This document shows, piece by piece, positions 1 through 8,452 of a DNA stretch of 64,000 nt. Location of the stretch: positions 1 to 64,000 of the forward strand of contig NZ_VFWX01000013.1 of assembly GCF_006442965.1 (NCBI RefSeq), written 5' to 3'. The notes under the pieces are model-generated. The model worked only from the letters and a program-made list of their open reading frames with translations. It ran no database searches and was not told where the DNA came from. Source of the stretch: Mesorhizobium sp. CU3 (GTDB lineage: Bacteria > Pseudomonadota > Alphaproteobacteria > Rhizobiales > Rhizobiaceae). The translations under genes and the position numbers were made by a program. Each line of letters begins with the position of its first letter. The stretch's first letter is position 1.

Positions 1-80
1 TCTCACTCCGCTGGAACACCCCTCATCCGTCTCGGCGCTGCGCGCCGATCCACCTTCTCCCACAAGGGGAGAAGGGAGCG
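1..80. repeat. Dispersed intergenic repeat, copy 1
   Basis: This short GC-rich repeat starts TCTCACTCCGCTGG and ends in CACAAGGGGAGAAGG. It recurs almost base for base at 59092-59168 and 63559-63634; one difference seen is GCTGCGC here against GCTACGC in the 59 kb copy. It contains an internal GGCGC..GCGCC inverted repeat. It abuts the 3' end of hutC and may add secondary structure at the end of that transcript. It resembles the short mobile palindromic elements of rhizobial genomes; no transposase is present. Confidence 0.8.
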
Positions 81-86
81 CAGGCG

Positions 87-833
87 CTATCCCTGCGACG
101 GCGTGAACCTCGCCACCAGCGTGTGGCTTTCCGCCGGATAGATGAACCGCACATGCGTCACCGGGTGCTCGGCGCTCCAGGTGCGGCGCTCGACCACCAG
201 GCAGGGCGCGCCGGCCTCGATGTCGAGCGCATCGGCGATCGTGTCGTCGGCGGCCATTGCGCGGATGCGATGCTCGGCCTCGCTCCACGGCACGCGGCCG
301 ATCAGCCAGGGGCCGGGGGCGATGTTGAGAAACTCTTCGTCAGCGGCTTCGGCCACGGCCGAAAGGTTGATCAGCCGCTGCTCCAGCGCGAAGGGCCGTT
401 CGCCGGCAAAATGCAGGCTCTCCAGCGCAAGCACCGGACCTGACGCAGAAAGCCCGAGCAGCGCGCGATCCTCGGCGCTGCTGCGCCGCTTCAGGCGTTC
501 CAGCCGCTCATAGCGATAGGGCAGGCCGAGCGCCTCGACCTCGATCCTGATGTCGTGCAGTTCCAGCACGGCCGCCTGCGACTGCGGCTGGCGCACGAAG
601 CTGCCGGAGCGTCGGCGGCGCTCGATCAGACCGGCCTTGGCGAGCTGCGACAGCGCCTTGTTCACCGTCATGCGCGAACAACTGTATTCGGCCGTCAGCT
701 CGTGCTCGAACGGGATGCGATATCCGGGCGGCCAGGCGCCGGACAGGATCTTTTCGCTTATGTCGGACAGGATGCGCTGGTGCAGCGAGAGGCTCTCGCC
801 GCTGTCAACGTCATCTGGTTCGACAAGGGTCAT
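87..833 (-). CDS. hutC: HutC, GntR-family histidine utilisation repressor
   Basis: This 248-residue GntR/HutC-subfamily regulator represses the hut genes and in characterised relatives is released by urocanate. Residues about 16-82 form the winged helix-turn-helix (ILSGAWPPGYRIPFEHEL, then YSCSRMTVNKALSQLAKAG). Residues about 95-240 form the UTRA effector-binding domain. The ATG at 833 has an AGGA-like ribosome site. The gene lies 13 bp downstream of hutF on the same strand, so it is probably co-transcribed and autoregulated through the divergent hutF-hutI promoter. Length and context fit HutC well. Confidence 0.93.
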   Translation of the reverse strand: MTLVEPDDVDSGESLSLHQRILSDISEKILSGAWPPGYRIPFEHELTAEYSCSRMTVNKALSQLAKAGLIERRRRSGSFVRQPQSQAAVLELHDIRIEVEALGLPYRYERLERLKRRSSAEDRALLGLSASGPVLALESLHFAGERPFALEQRLINLSAVAEAADEEFLNIAPGPWLIGRVPWSEAEHRIRAMAADDTIADALDIEAGAPCLVVERRTWSAEHPVTHVRFIYPAESHTLVARFTPSQG

Positions 834-846
834 CGTACAGTCCTGT

Positions 847-2202
847 TCAGCCTTGCGACAGTGCGGTCATGACGTCGCGGAACCGCTTTGCAATCGGTTC
901 GCGCTTCGCATGCTGTCCGCCGCTCACCTGCTTTTTGCCGTGCACCCAGACGCAATCGACGGTGCTCCCATTGGCGAAAATCCAGGCGTCGAGGATCGCG
1001 TCGCCCGCCTTGCCGGCCAGCGAGGGATGGTTTTGGTCGAGCGAAACGAAATCGGCCGGACCGTCGGCGGCAAGCCGCGAGGGTCCTGCGCCGAGCGCCT
1101 GGCTGCCGCCGCCGAGCGCCGCATCGAACAGCGCGCGCCCGTTCGAACCGCCGGGACGCGCCAGCACGTTGCGGGCGCGGTGGGCGAGGCGCTGCGAATA
1201 TTCGAGCTGCCGAAGCTCATCCGGCAGGCCGATCAGCACGTTGGAATCGGAGCCGACCCCAAAACGGCCGCCATGCTCGATGAACAGCGGCGCCGCGAAA
1301 GTCCCGTCGCCGAGATTGGCCTCGGTGATCGGGCAGAGCCCGGCGATCGCGCCGGCCTTGGCCATGGCAATGGTCTCGGCCTCGGTCATATGGGTGGCGT
1401 GGATCAGGCACCAGCGCTTGTCGACCTTGGCGTTGGCCAGCAGGAATTCAACCGGACGCTTGCCCGACCAGGCGATGCAGTCCTCGACTTCCTTCACCTG
1501 CTCGGCGACATGGATATGGATCGGCCCGTTCGGCGCCATCGCGGCAACGGCATTGAGCTCGTCTGGCGTTGCCGCGCGCAGGCTGTGCGGCGCGACGCCG
1601 ACGACGGCTTGCTCCAGCGAACGAACGCCTTCGCGAGCCTTCTCAAGCAGACGCCCGAAGCGTTCGACATCATTGGTGAATCGCCGCTGGCCTTCATTGG
1701 GGGCAGCACCGCCGAAAGACGAATGGGCGTAAAAGACCGGCAGCAGCGTCAGGCCGATGCCAGTGGCGGAAGCGGCGGAAGCGATGCGCTCGGCCATCTC
1801 GGCGATGTTGGCGTAGGGCTGCCCGTCGCGGTCGTGGTGCAGATAGTGGAACTCGCCGACGCGCGAGAAGCCGGCCTCCAGCATTTCGACATAGAGCTGC
1901 GCCGCGACAGCCTCGACCTGGTCGGGCGTCATCGACAGAGCGAAGCGGTACATCACATCGCGCCAGCTCCAAAAGCTGTCGGCCGAAGGGCCGCGCAATT
2001 CGGCAAGACCCGCCATGCCGCGCTGGAAGGCGTGGCTGTGCAGGTTCGGCATCCCGGGCATGACGATGGCATGGCGCTCGTCGCCGGCCTGCGCGGAAGA
2101 GCCGGCCTCTACCGTCGCGATGCGGCCGCCGTCGAAGGCGATCCGCACATTGCCTTGCCAGCCCTCGGGCAGCAGCGCCTGTTCCGCAAAGATCGCCGTC
2201 AC
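847..2202 (-). CDS. hutF: Formimidoylglutamate deiminase
   Basis: HutF converts N-formimidoyl-L-glutamate to N-formyl-L-glutamate and ammonia, the fourth step of the five-step histidine pathway. It is an amidohydrolase-superfamily protein: the N-terminal metal site appears as PNLHSHAFQRG, with later metal-site His and Asp in HIHVAEQ, IHATHM and GSDSN. I chose the GTG at 2202 because it follows GGAGAGAAAC at good spacing; an in-frame ATG at 2241 lies beyond the divergent promoter palindrome and has no ribosome site. HutF together with HutG defines the deiminase/deformylase branch, not the one-step HutG formiminoglutamase route. Confidence 0.93.
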   Translation of the reverse strand: MTAIFAEQALLPEGWQGNVRIAFDGGRIATVEAGSSAQAGDERHAIVMPGMPNLHSHAFQRGMAGLAELRGPSADSFWSWRDVMYRFALSMTPDQVEAVAAQLYVEMLEAGFSRVGEFHYLHHDRDGQPYANIAEMAERIASAASATGIGLTLLPVFYAHSSFGGAAPNEGQRRFTNDVERFGRLLEKAREGVRSLEQAVVGVAPHSLRAATPDELNAVAAMAPNGPIHIHVAEQVKEVEDCIAWSGKRPVEFLLANAKVDKRWCLIHATHMTEAETIAMAKAGAIAGLCPITEANLGDGTFAAPLFIEHGGRFGVGSDSNVLIGLPDELRQLEYSQRLAHRARNVLARPGGSNGRALFDAALGGGSQALGAGPSRLAADGPADFVSLDQNHPSLAGKAGDAILDAWIFANGSTVDCVWVHGKKQVSGGQHAKREPIAKRFRDVMTALSQG

Positions 2203-2258
2203 GTTTCTCTCCGAATCTGAATGCCCAGGCGACATTACCACTTGCGTCGCGTTTCAAT

Positions 2259-2270
2259 ATGTATATACAT
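2259..2270. promoter_or_regulatory. Putative HutC operator in the divergent hut promoter
   Basis: ATGTATATACAT is a perfect 12-bp palindrome containing TGTA-N2-TACA, the core known for HutC-type GntR operators. It lies in the 94-bp gap between the hutF start (2202) and the hutI start (2297), so one bound repressor could control both arms. Binding is inferred from the match and the position. Confidence 0.7.
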
Positions 2271-2296
2271 AATCGCCGTCCAAGCAAACGGAAAAG

Positions 2297-3529
2297 ATGA
2301 TGGGTGGAGCAAACGGGAAGAGCGGCCATCGTGTTTGGCGCAATGCGCGCCTGGCGACCATGGCCGAGGGTGCTGCCGGTCTCGGCATCGTCGAGAAAGG
2401 CGTGGTCGCCGCGCGCGATGGGCTGATCGTCTATGCCGGTCCTCAAGCCGACATGCCGGCTGCGACCGGGCAGGGCGCCGAAACCATCGATTGCGAAGGA
2501 CGCTGGATCACGCCCGGCCTGATCGATTGCCACACCCACCTCGTCTATGCGGGAAACCGCGCCAATGAATTCGAGATGCGGCTGGCTGGCGCCACTTATG
2601 AGGAAGTGGCCCGCGCCGGCGGCGGCATCGTCTCCTCGGTCAAGTCGCTGCGCACCGCCGGTGAAGACGAGCTTGTCGCTGAGACGCTGCCGCGCCTCGA
2701 CGCGCTGATGGCCGAAGGCGTCACCACCGTCGAGGTGAAGTCGGGCTATGGCCTCGACCTCGACAATGAGAAAAAATCGCTGCGCGCCGCCCGCCGTCTG
2801 GCCGATGAGCGCCCCGTGATGATCCGCACGACCTGCCTCGCCGCCCACGCTATGCCGCCCGAGGCCAAGGGCGACAAGGACGCTTTCATCGATCTCGTCG
2901 CCGGCACGATCCTGCCGGAAGTGGCCGCCGAAAACCTCGCCGATGCCGTCGATGGTTTTTGCGAGGGTATCGCTTTCTCGCCGGAGCAGATGGTGCGCGT
3001 CTTCGACAAGGCCAAGGCGCTCGGCCTGCCGGTGAAGCTGCACGCCGACCAGCTTTCCAACTTGCATGGCGCCGCCCTTGCCGCCCGCTATGGCGCGCTC
3101 TCGGCCGACCATCTCGAATACACCGACGAGGCCGGCGCCGCGGCGATGGCGAAGGCGGGCACGGTGGCCGGCATCCTGCCGGGCGCCTACTATTTCATCC
3201 GCGAGACCAAGAAGCCGCCGGTCGACCTGTTCCGCCGCCATGGCGTGAAGATGGCCGTCGCCACCGATAGTAATCCCGGCACCTCGCCGCTCACTTCGCT
3301 GCTGCTCACCATGAACATGGCCGCGACCCTGTTCGGCATGACAGTCGATGAATGTCTGGCCGGCGTCACCCGCGAAGCCGCGCGTGCGCTCGGTCTGCAA
3401 GACAAGGCCGGCACTTTGGAAGCCGGCAAATCGGCCGATCTCGCCATCTGGGACATCGAGCGCCCGGCCGAACTCGTTTACCGCATGGGCTTCAATCCGC
3501 TCCATGCCCGTATCTGGAGAGGACAATGA
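2297..3529 (+). CDS. hutI: Imidazolonepropionase
   Basis: HutI hydrolyses 4-imidazolone-5-propanoate to N-formimidoyl-L-glutamate, step three of histidine breakdown. The 410-residue amidohydrolase shows the metal motif DCHTHLVYAGNR, a conserved VEVKSGYGLD segment, HADQLS, and the C-terminal DSNPGTSP motif typical of HutI. Start ATG 2297 follows GGAAAAG; a second ATG at 2300 is equally possible. The stop overlaps the hutH start in an ATGA junction, which implies translational coupling. It is the first gene of the plus-strand hut operon. Confidence 0.95.
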   Translation: MMGGANGKSGHRVWRNARLATMAEGAAGLGIVEKGVVAARDGLIVYAGPQADMPAATGQGAETIDCEGRWITPGLIDCHTHLVYAGNRANEFEMRLAGATYEEVARAGGGIVSSVKSLRTAGEDELVAETLPRLDALMAEGVTTVEVKSGYGLDLDNEKKSLRAARRLADERPVMIRTTCLAAHAMPPEAKGDKDAFIDLVAGTILPEVAAENLADAVDGFCEGIAFSPEQMVRVFDKAKALGLPVKLHADQLSNLHGAALAARYGALSADHLEYTDEAGAAAMAKAGTVAGILPGAYYFIRETKKPPVDLFRRHGVKMAVATDSNPGTSPLTSLLLTMNMAATLFGMTVDECLAGVTREAARALGLQDKAGTLEAGKSADLAIWDIERPAELVYRMGFNPLHARIWRGQ

Positions 3530-5067
3530 CCGAACTCACCTTGAACCCCGGCAGCGCGACGCTTGCCGACTGGCGCGCCATTTACCGCGGCGCGGTGCCA
3601 AAGCTGGACGAGGCCTGCCGTCCGAAGATCAAGGCGAGCGCCGAGGCGGTTGCCCGCATCGTCGCCAAGGGCGAGCCGGTCTACGGCATCAACACCGGCT
3701 TCGGTAAGCTCGCCAGCGTCCGCATCCCGGCAAACGATCTGGAAACCCTGCAGCGCAACATCGTGCTCTCGCACGCCGCCGGCGTCGGCGAGCCGATGCC
3801 GGTCGCGGTGGTCAGGCTGATGATGGCGCTGAAGCTTGCCAGCCTCGCCCAAGGTGCTTCCGGCGTGCGCGCAGAGACCATCGACCTGCTGCAAGGCATG
3901 CTCGCCAATGACGTCATCCCGGTCGTGCCGGCGCAGGGCTCGGTCGGCGCGTCCGGCGACCTCGCGCCGCTTTCGCACATGACCGCCGTCATGATCGGCG
4001 TCGGCGAATGCTTTACCCCGCATGGCCGTTTCCCGGCCAAGGTCGCCTTCGTCTCGCATGGGCTCGAGCCGGTGACGCTTGGCGCCAAGGAAGGCCTGGC
4101 GCTGCTCAACGGCACGCAGTTCTCGACCGCCTACGCATTGGCCGGCCTGTTCGAGGCCGAGGTGCTCTACCAGTCGGCGCTGGTCGCCGGCGCGCTGTCG
4201 ACCGACGCCGCCAAGGGTTCGGACGCCCCCTTCGATCCCCGTATCCATCTGCTCAGAAAGCATCGCGGCCAGATCGAAACGGCCGATGCGTTGCGCAATC
4301 TGATGGCCGGCAGCGCCATCCGTGAATCGCATCGCGTCGGCGACGAACGCGTGCAGGATCCCTATTGCCTGCGCTGCCAGCCGCAGGTGATGGGCGCCGC
4401 GCTCGATGTGCTGCGCAAGGCCGCCGACACGCTTCAGACCGAAGCCAACGGCGTCACCGACAATCCGCTGATCTTCGCCGAGGACGATACCGCGCTTTCG
4501 GGCGGCAATTTCCACGCCGAACCGGTGGCCTTTGCCGCCGACATGATCGCGCTCGCCGTCTGCGAGATCGGCTCGCTGTCGGAACGCCGCATCGCCATGC
4601 TGGTCGATCCCGCGCTCTCCGGCATGCCGGCCTTCCTGACGCCGAAGCCCGGTCTCAATTCCGGTTTCATGATCCCGCAGGTGACGGCGGCAGCCCTTGT
4701 TTCGGAAAACAAGCAGAAGGCCTATCCGGCGAGTGTCGATTCCATCCCGACCTCCGCCAACCAGGAAGACCATGTCTCGATGGCCGCGCATGGCGCGCGC
4801 CGGCTGCTCGGCATGATCGAGAATGCGACGGCTGTCATCGGCATCGAGCTACTGGCCGCCGCACAAGGCTGCGATTTCCACGCGCCGCTGGCGTCGAGCG
4901 CTGCGCTGGAAGCGGTGCGCAAGCTGGTGCGGGCCGAGGTGCCGCATCTCGACAATGACCGCCATTTCCATCCCGACATGGAAAAGGCCATCGCCATGGT
5001 GCGCAGCGGGGCAACGGTGCAGGCGGCGAACGGTGTGGCGCTGCCCTCGATCGCGGGAGCGGCGTGA
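3526..5067 (+). CDS. hutH: Histidine ammonia-lyase (histidase)
   Basis: HutH removes ammonia from L-histidine to give urocanate, the committed step of the pathway. The 513-residue protein carries the GSVGASGDLAPLSH segment; Ala142-Ser143-Gly144 would cyclise to the MIO cofactor, at the same numbers as in the Pseudomonas enzyme. NGTQFSTAYAL and SADQEDH-like SANQEDHVSM motifs also fit. ATG 3526 overlaps the hutI stop by 4 bp and follows GGAGAGGA. The longer upstream in-frame extension runs through hutI and is not translated as part of HutH. Confidence 0.96.
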   Translation: MTELTLNPGSATLADWRAIYRGAVPKLDEACRPKIKASAEAVARIVAKGEPVYGINTGFGKLASVRIPANDLETLQRNIVLSHAAGVGEPMPVAVVRLMMALKLASLAQGASGVRAETIDLLQGMLANDVIPVVPAQGSVGASGDLAPLSHMTAVMIGVGECFTPHGRFPAKVAFVSHGLEPVTLGAKEGLALLNGTQFSTAYALAGLFEAEVLYQSALVAGALSTDAAKGSDAPFDPRIHLLRKHRGQIETADALRNLMAGSAIRESHRVGDERVQDPYCLRCQPQVMGAALDVLRKAADTLQTEANGVTDNPLIFAEDDTALSGGNFHAEPVAFAADMIALAVCEIGSLSERRIAMLVDPALSGMPAFLTPKPGLNSGFMIPQVTAAALVSENKQKAYPASVDSIPTSANQEDHVSMAAHGARRLLGMIENATAVIGIELLAAAQGCDFHAPLASSAALEAVRKLVRAEVPHLDNDRHFHPDMEKAIAMVRSGATVQAANGVALPSIAGAA

Positions 5068-5885
5068 TGGCAACGCCATCCTGGCTCACCGTCACCCAAG
5101 GCACCGCACCCTTGCTGGTGTCGATCCCGCACACGGGCATCGACCTTGCCGGCCTTGACGGCCGCCTGGTCTCGACCTGGCTCGGTCGCCGCGACTGCGA
5201 CTGGTGGATCGACAATCTCTATGACTTCGCCAAGGACCTCGGCGCGACCGTGGTGCACACGGCGATCTCGCGCACCGTCATCGACGTCAACCGCGATCCG
5301 TCGGGCGTGTCGCTCTATCCCGGTCAGGCGACCACGACGCTCTGTCCCACGGACACCTTCGACGGCGATCCGCTCTACCGCATGGGCGAAGAGCCGACGC
5401 CGGCCGAGATCGACCAGCGCCGCGCGACCTATTTCGCGCCATACCATGCCGCCCTGCAGGCCGAGATCGACCGGCTGCGCGGCATGCACGACAGAATAGT
5501 GCTCTACGACTGCCACTCGATCCGCTCGGTGCTGCCGCGCCTGTTCGAAGGCACGCTGCCGGTGTTCAACCTCGGCACCAACGACGGCAAAAGCACGGAC
5601 CCGGTTCTGCAGGAAAAGGTGGCCGCCATCTTGGCCGCGACCGGCGAGAGCTGGGTGGTCAACGGCCGCTTCAAGGGCGGCTTTATAACCCGCAGCTTCG
5701 GACAACCCCAAAACGGCGTGCATGCGTTGCAGATGGAACTCTCCAACCGCGGCTACATGCGCGAGCCGTCGGAGAAGGGGTCACCGGAAAACTGGCCGGT
5801 GCCTTACGACGCATCCTACGCCGCGCCGATCCGCGCGACTCTGAAGACCATCCTCGAAACCGCGATCGACTGGGCGAAGCGCTGA
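5067..5885 (+). CDS. hutG: N-formylglutamate deformylase
   Basis: HutG hydrolyses N-formyl-L-glutamate to glutamate and formate, the last step of the pathway. The 272-residue protein shows the family motifs LLVSIPHTGIDL near the N-terminus, SRTVIDVNRDP, LYDCHSIRS and NLGTNDG. The start ATG at 5067 overlaps the hutH stop (TGATG); a GTG one codon upstream is an alternative. Presence of this gene next to hutF shows that the cell uses the two-step deiminase/deformylase route. Confidence 0.93.
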   Translation: MATPSWLTVTQGTAPLLVSIPHTGIDLAGLDGRLVSTWLGRRDCDWWIDNLYDFAKDLGATVVHTAISRTVIDVNRDPSGVSLYPGQATTTLCPTDTFDGDPLYRMGEEPTPAEIDQRRATYFAPYHAALQAEIDRLRGMHDRIVLYDCHSIRSVLPRLFEGTLPVFNLGTNDGKSTDPVLQEKVAAILAATGESWVVNGRFKGGFITRSFGQPQNGVHALQMELSNRGYMREPSEKGSPENWPVPYDASYAAPIRATLKTILETAIDWAKR

Positions 5886-5915
5886 CGCGCGGCCTTGTCC
5901 TGCTGAAAGGGAAGA

Positions 5916-7589
5916 ATGATGAACGACCCTCGCCACAACATCCGCGAAGTGCGCGCCCCGCGCGGCGACAAGCTCAACGCACGCTACTGGACGACCGAAG
6001 CGCCGCTGCGCATGCTGATGAACAATCTCGATCCGGAGGTCGCCGAGAACCCGAACGAACTAGTCGTCTATGGCGGCATCGGCCGCGCCGCGCGCACCTG
6101 GAACGACTTCGACCGCATCGTCGCCTCGCTGAAGACGCTGGGCGAGGACGAAACGCTGCTGGTGCAGTCGGGCAAGCCGGTCGGCGTCTTCAAGACCCAT
6201 TCCAATGCACCGCGCGTGCTCATCGCCAACTCCAACATCGTGCCGCATTGGGCGACCTGGGAGAAATTCAACGAGCTCGATAAGAGGGGCCTGATGATGT
6301 ACGGCCAGATGACCGCCGGCTCCTGGATCTATATCGGCACGCAAGGCATCGTGCAGGGCACCTACGAAACTTTCGTCGAGGCCGGCCGCCAGCACTACAA
6401 TGGCGACCTCAAGGGCAAGTGGATCCTGACCGGCGGTCTCGGCGGTATGGGCGGCGCCCAGCCGCTGGCCGCCGTGATGGCCGGCGCTTCCTGCCTGGCA
6501 ATCGAATGCAATCCGGACTCGATCGATTTCCGCCTGCGCACCCGCTATCTCGACGAGAAGGCCGAGACGCTCGACGAAGCGATGGAGATGATCGATCGCT
6601 GGACCAAGGCCGGCGAGGCAAAATCGGTCGGCCTGCTCGGCAACGCCGCCGAGATCGTGCCGGAAATGTTCAAGCGCGGCATCCGCCCCGATATGGTCAC
6701 CGACCAGACTTCGGCGCACGACCCGATCAACGGCTATCTGCCCAAGGGCTGGACGATGGCCGAGTGGCGCGAGAAGCGCGTCAGCAACCCGAAGGCGGTC
6801 GAGAAGGCGGCCCGCGCGTCGATGCGCGAGCATGTCGAGGCGATGGTGGCGTTCTGGAACGCCGGCGTGCCGACGCTCGACTACGGCAACAACATCCGCC
6901 AAGTCGCCAAGGAAGAGGGTTTCGAAAACGCCTTCGCTTTCCCGGGCTTCGTGCCGGCCTATATCCGGCCGTTGTTTTGCCGCGGCATCGGTCCGTTCCG
7001 CTGGGCCGCGCTGTCGGGCGATCCAGAAGACATCTACAAGACCGACGCCAAGGTGCGAGAACTGACCCCCGGCAACACCCATCTGCACAACTGGCTGGAC
7101 ATGGCGCGCGAGCGCATCTCCTTCCAGGGCCTGCCGGCGCGCATCTGCTGGGTCGGCCTCGGCGACCGCCACCGGCTCGGCCTCGCCTTCAACGAGATGG
7201 TGGCCAAGGGCGAGCTAAAGGCGCCGGTCGTCATCGGCCGCGACCACCTCGATTCCGGCTCGGTTGCTTCGCCCAACCGCGAGACCGAGGCGATGAAGGA
7301 CGGCTCCGACGCCGTGTCCGACTGGCCGCTGCTCAACGCGCTGCTCAACACCGCATCCGGCGCCACCTGGGTGTCGCTGCACCATGGCGGCGGCGTCGGC
7401 ATGGGTTTTTCGCAGCATTCCGGCATGGTGATCGTCGCCGACGGTACGGCCGAAGCGGCCAAGCGGCTTGAGCGCGTTTTGTGGAACGACCCGGCGACCG
7501 GCGTCATGCGCCACGCCGATGCCGGCTACGACATCGCCATCCAGTGCGCCAGGGAGCACCAACTCAACCTGCCGGGCATACTAGGTTAA
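5916..7589 (+). CDS. hutU: Urocanate hydratase (urocanase)
   Basis: HutU adds water to urocanate to give imidazolonepropionate, step two, using tightly bound NAD+. At 557 residues it has the usual family length. Seen motifs include VVYGGIGRAARTW, TGGLGGMGGAQPLA (nucleotide-binding glycine-rich segment), AALSGDPEDIYKTD and RDHLDSGSVASPNRETE, all strongly conserved in urocanases. ATG 5916 follows GAAAGGGAAGA; a second ATG sits at 5919. It lies 30 bp after hutG and 4 bp before hutD, within one operon. Confidence 0.97.
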   Translation: MMNDPRHNIREVRAPRGDKLNARYWTTEAPLRMLMNNLDPEVAENPNELVVYGGIGRAARTWNDFDRIVASLKTLGEDETLLVQSGKPVGVFKTHSNAPRVLIANSNIVPHWATWEKFNELDKRGLMMYGQMTAGSWIYIGTQGIVQGTYETFVEAGRQHYNGDLKGKWILTGGLGGMGGAQPLAAVMAGASCLAIECNPDSIDFRLRTRYLDEKAETLDEAMEMIDRWTKAGEAKSVGLLGNAAEIVPEMFKRGIRPDMVTDQTSAHDPINGYLPKGWTMAEWREKRVSNPKAVEKAARASMREHVEAMVAFWNAGVPTLDYGNNIRQVAKEEGFENAFAFPGFVPAYIRPLFCRGIGPFRWAALSGDPEDIYKTDAKVRELTPGNTHLHNWLDMARERISFQGLPARICWVGLGDRHRLGLAFNEMVAKGELKAPVVIGRDHLDSGSVASPNRETEAMKDGSDAVSDWPLLNALLNTASGATWVSLHHGGGVGMGFSQHSGMVIVADGTAEAAKRLERVLWNDPATGVMRHADAGYDIAIQCAREHQLNLPGILG

Positions 7590-7593
7590 AACG

Positions 7594-8181
7594 ATGCGCA
7601 TCCTTCGTGCCGCCGACTACCGCGTCATGCCGTGGAAGAATGGCGGCGGCACGACCACGGAGATAGCCGTCTCGCCGGACGGCGCCGGGCTCGACGATTT
7701 CGACTGGCGCGTTTCGATGGCCCGCGTCGAGACCAGCGGGCCGTTCTCAAGCTTTGCCGGCATCGATCGCACGCTGTCGGTGCTGGAAGGCGAGGGGATT
7801 ATCCTGGAAATCGCCGGCCGGCCGCCAGCGCGGCTGACCGTCGCTTCGGCGCCGCTGGCCTTTCCGGGCGACGTGCCGATCAGCGCGGACCTCATTGGCG
7901 GTCCGATCACCGACCTCAACGTCATGACCCGCCGTGGCCGTATGATTCATGCGGTGGAGCAGTTGCCCATGGTCGGCGAGATGAGCATCGCGCCGAGCGC
8001 CGACACGACGCTCGTTCTTACGGTGGGCGCCGGCGCAAGACTCCTCACGGAAAGCGAATCGCGCCTGGGGCCGCTCGACACGCTGATCCTCGACCGCAAC
8101 AGCCCACAATTGCGGCTTCTGCCTGAAGGGCAGGGGCTGGTCTTCGTCATCGGATTGAAAGCGGTCGCAGCCAACCATTAA
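7594..8181 (+). CDS. hutD: HutD-family cupin protein
   Basis: This 195-residue protein begins MRILRAADYRVMPWKNGGGTTTEIAV, the signature of the HutD/Ves family of bicupins, with a second conserved block at PITDLNVMTRRG. HutD proteins are encoded in many hut operons and have been proposed to limit or tune histidine breakdown; no enzymatic activity is established. The start lies 4 bp after the hutU stop, so it is the last gene of the plus-strand hut operon. No terminator is obvious in the 271 bp before ndvB. Confidence 0.9.
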   Translation: MRILRAADYRVMPWKNGGGTTTEIAVSPDGAGLDDFDWRVSMARVETSGPFSSFAGIDRTLSVLEGEGIILEIAGRPPARLTVASAPLAFPGDVPISADLIGGPITDLNVMTRRGRMIHAVEQLPMVGEMSIAPSADTTLVLTVGAGARLLTESESRLGPLDTLILDRNSPQLRLLPEGQGLVFVIGLKAVAANH

Positions 8182-8452
8182 CGGCTGTTGCCAAACATGA
8201 TCGCGGCGCGCGCGATTTATCGCTCGGCCCCTTGCATGTATCACGAAAAAGCCTGATTCCTTGCCCTCATCCAAAACCGGGGGCGGAGAGCGAGGGGCGT
8301 TCGCCCACGAGCTGTCGAAAGGGCACGCCCCTGTCATGGTGCGCAACAAAACTTTCGGCCGACCAGTCATGCAACCAATTGCAATTGAACCGGTTTTAAG
8401 GGCATTGCCGTGGCGGTGACGCCGCATTGCGCCCCGCCTTACGGAATTTTCA

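Noticed and set aside
1694..3526. A 610-residue minus-strand frame across hutI and into hutF
   Set aside because: It is antisense to hutI and out of frame with hutF; the composition is typical of shadow frames, and both hut genes are clear.
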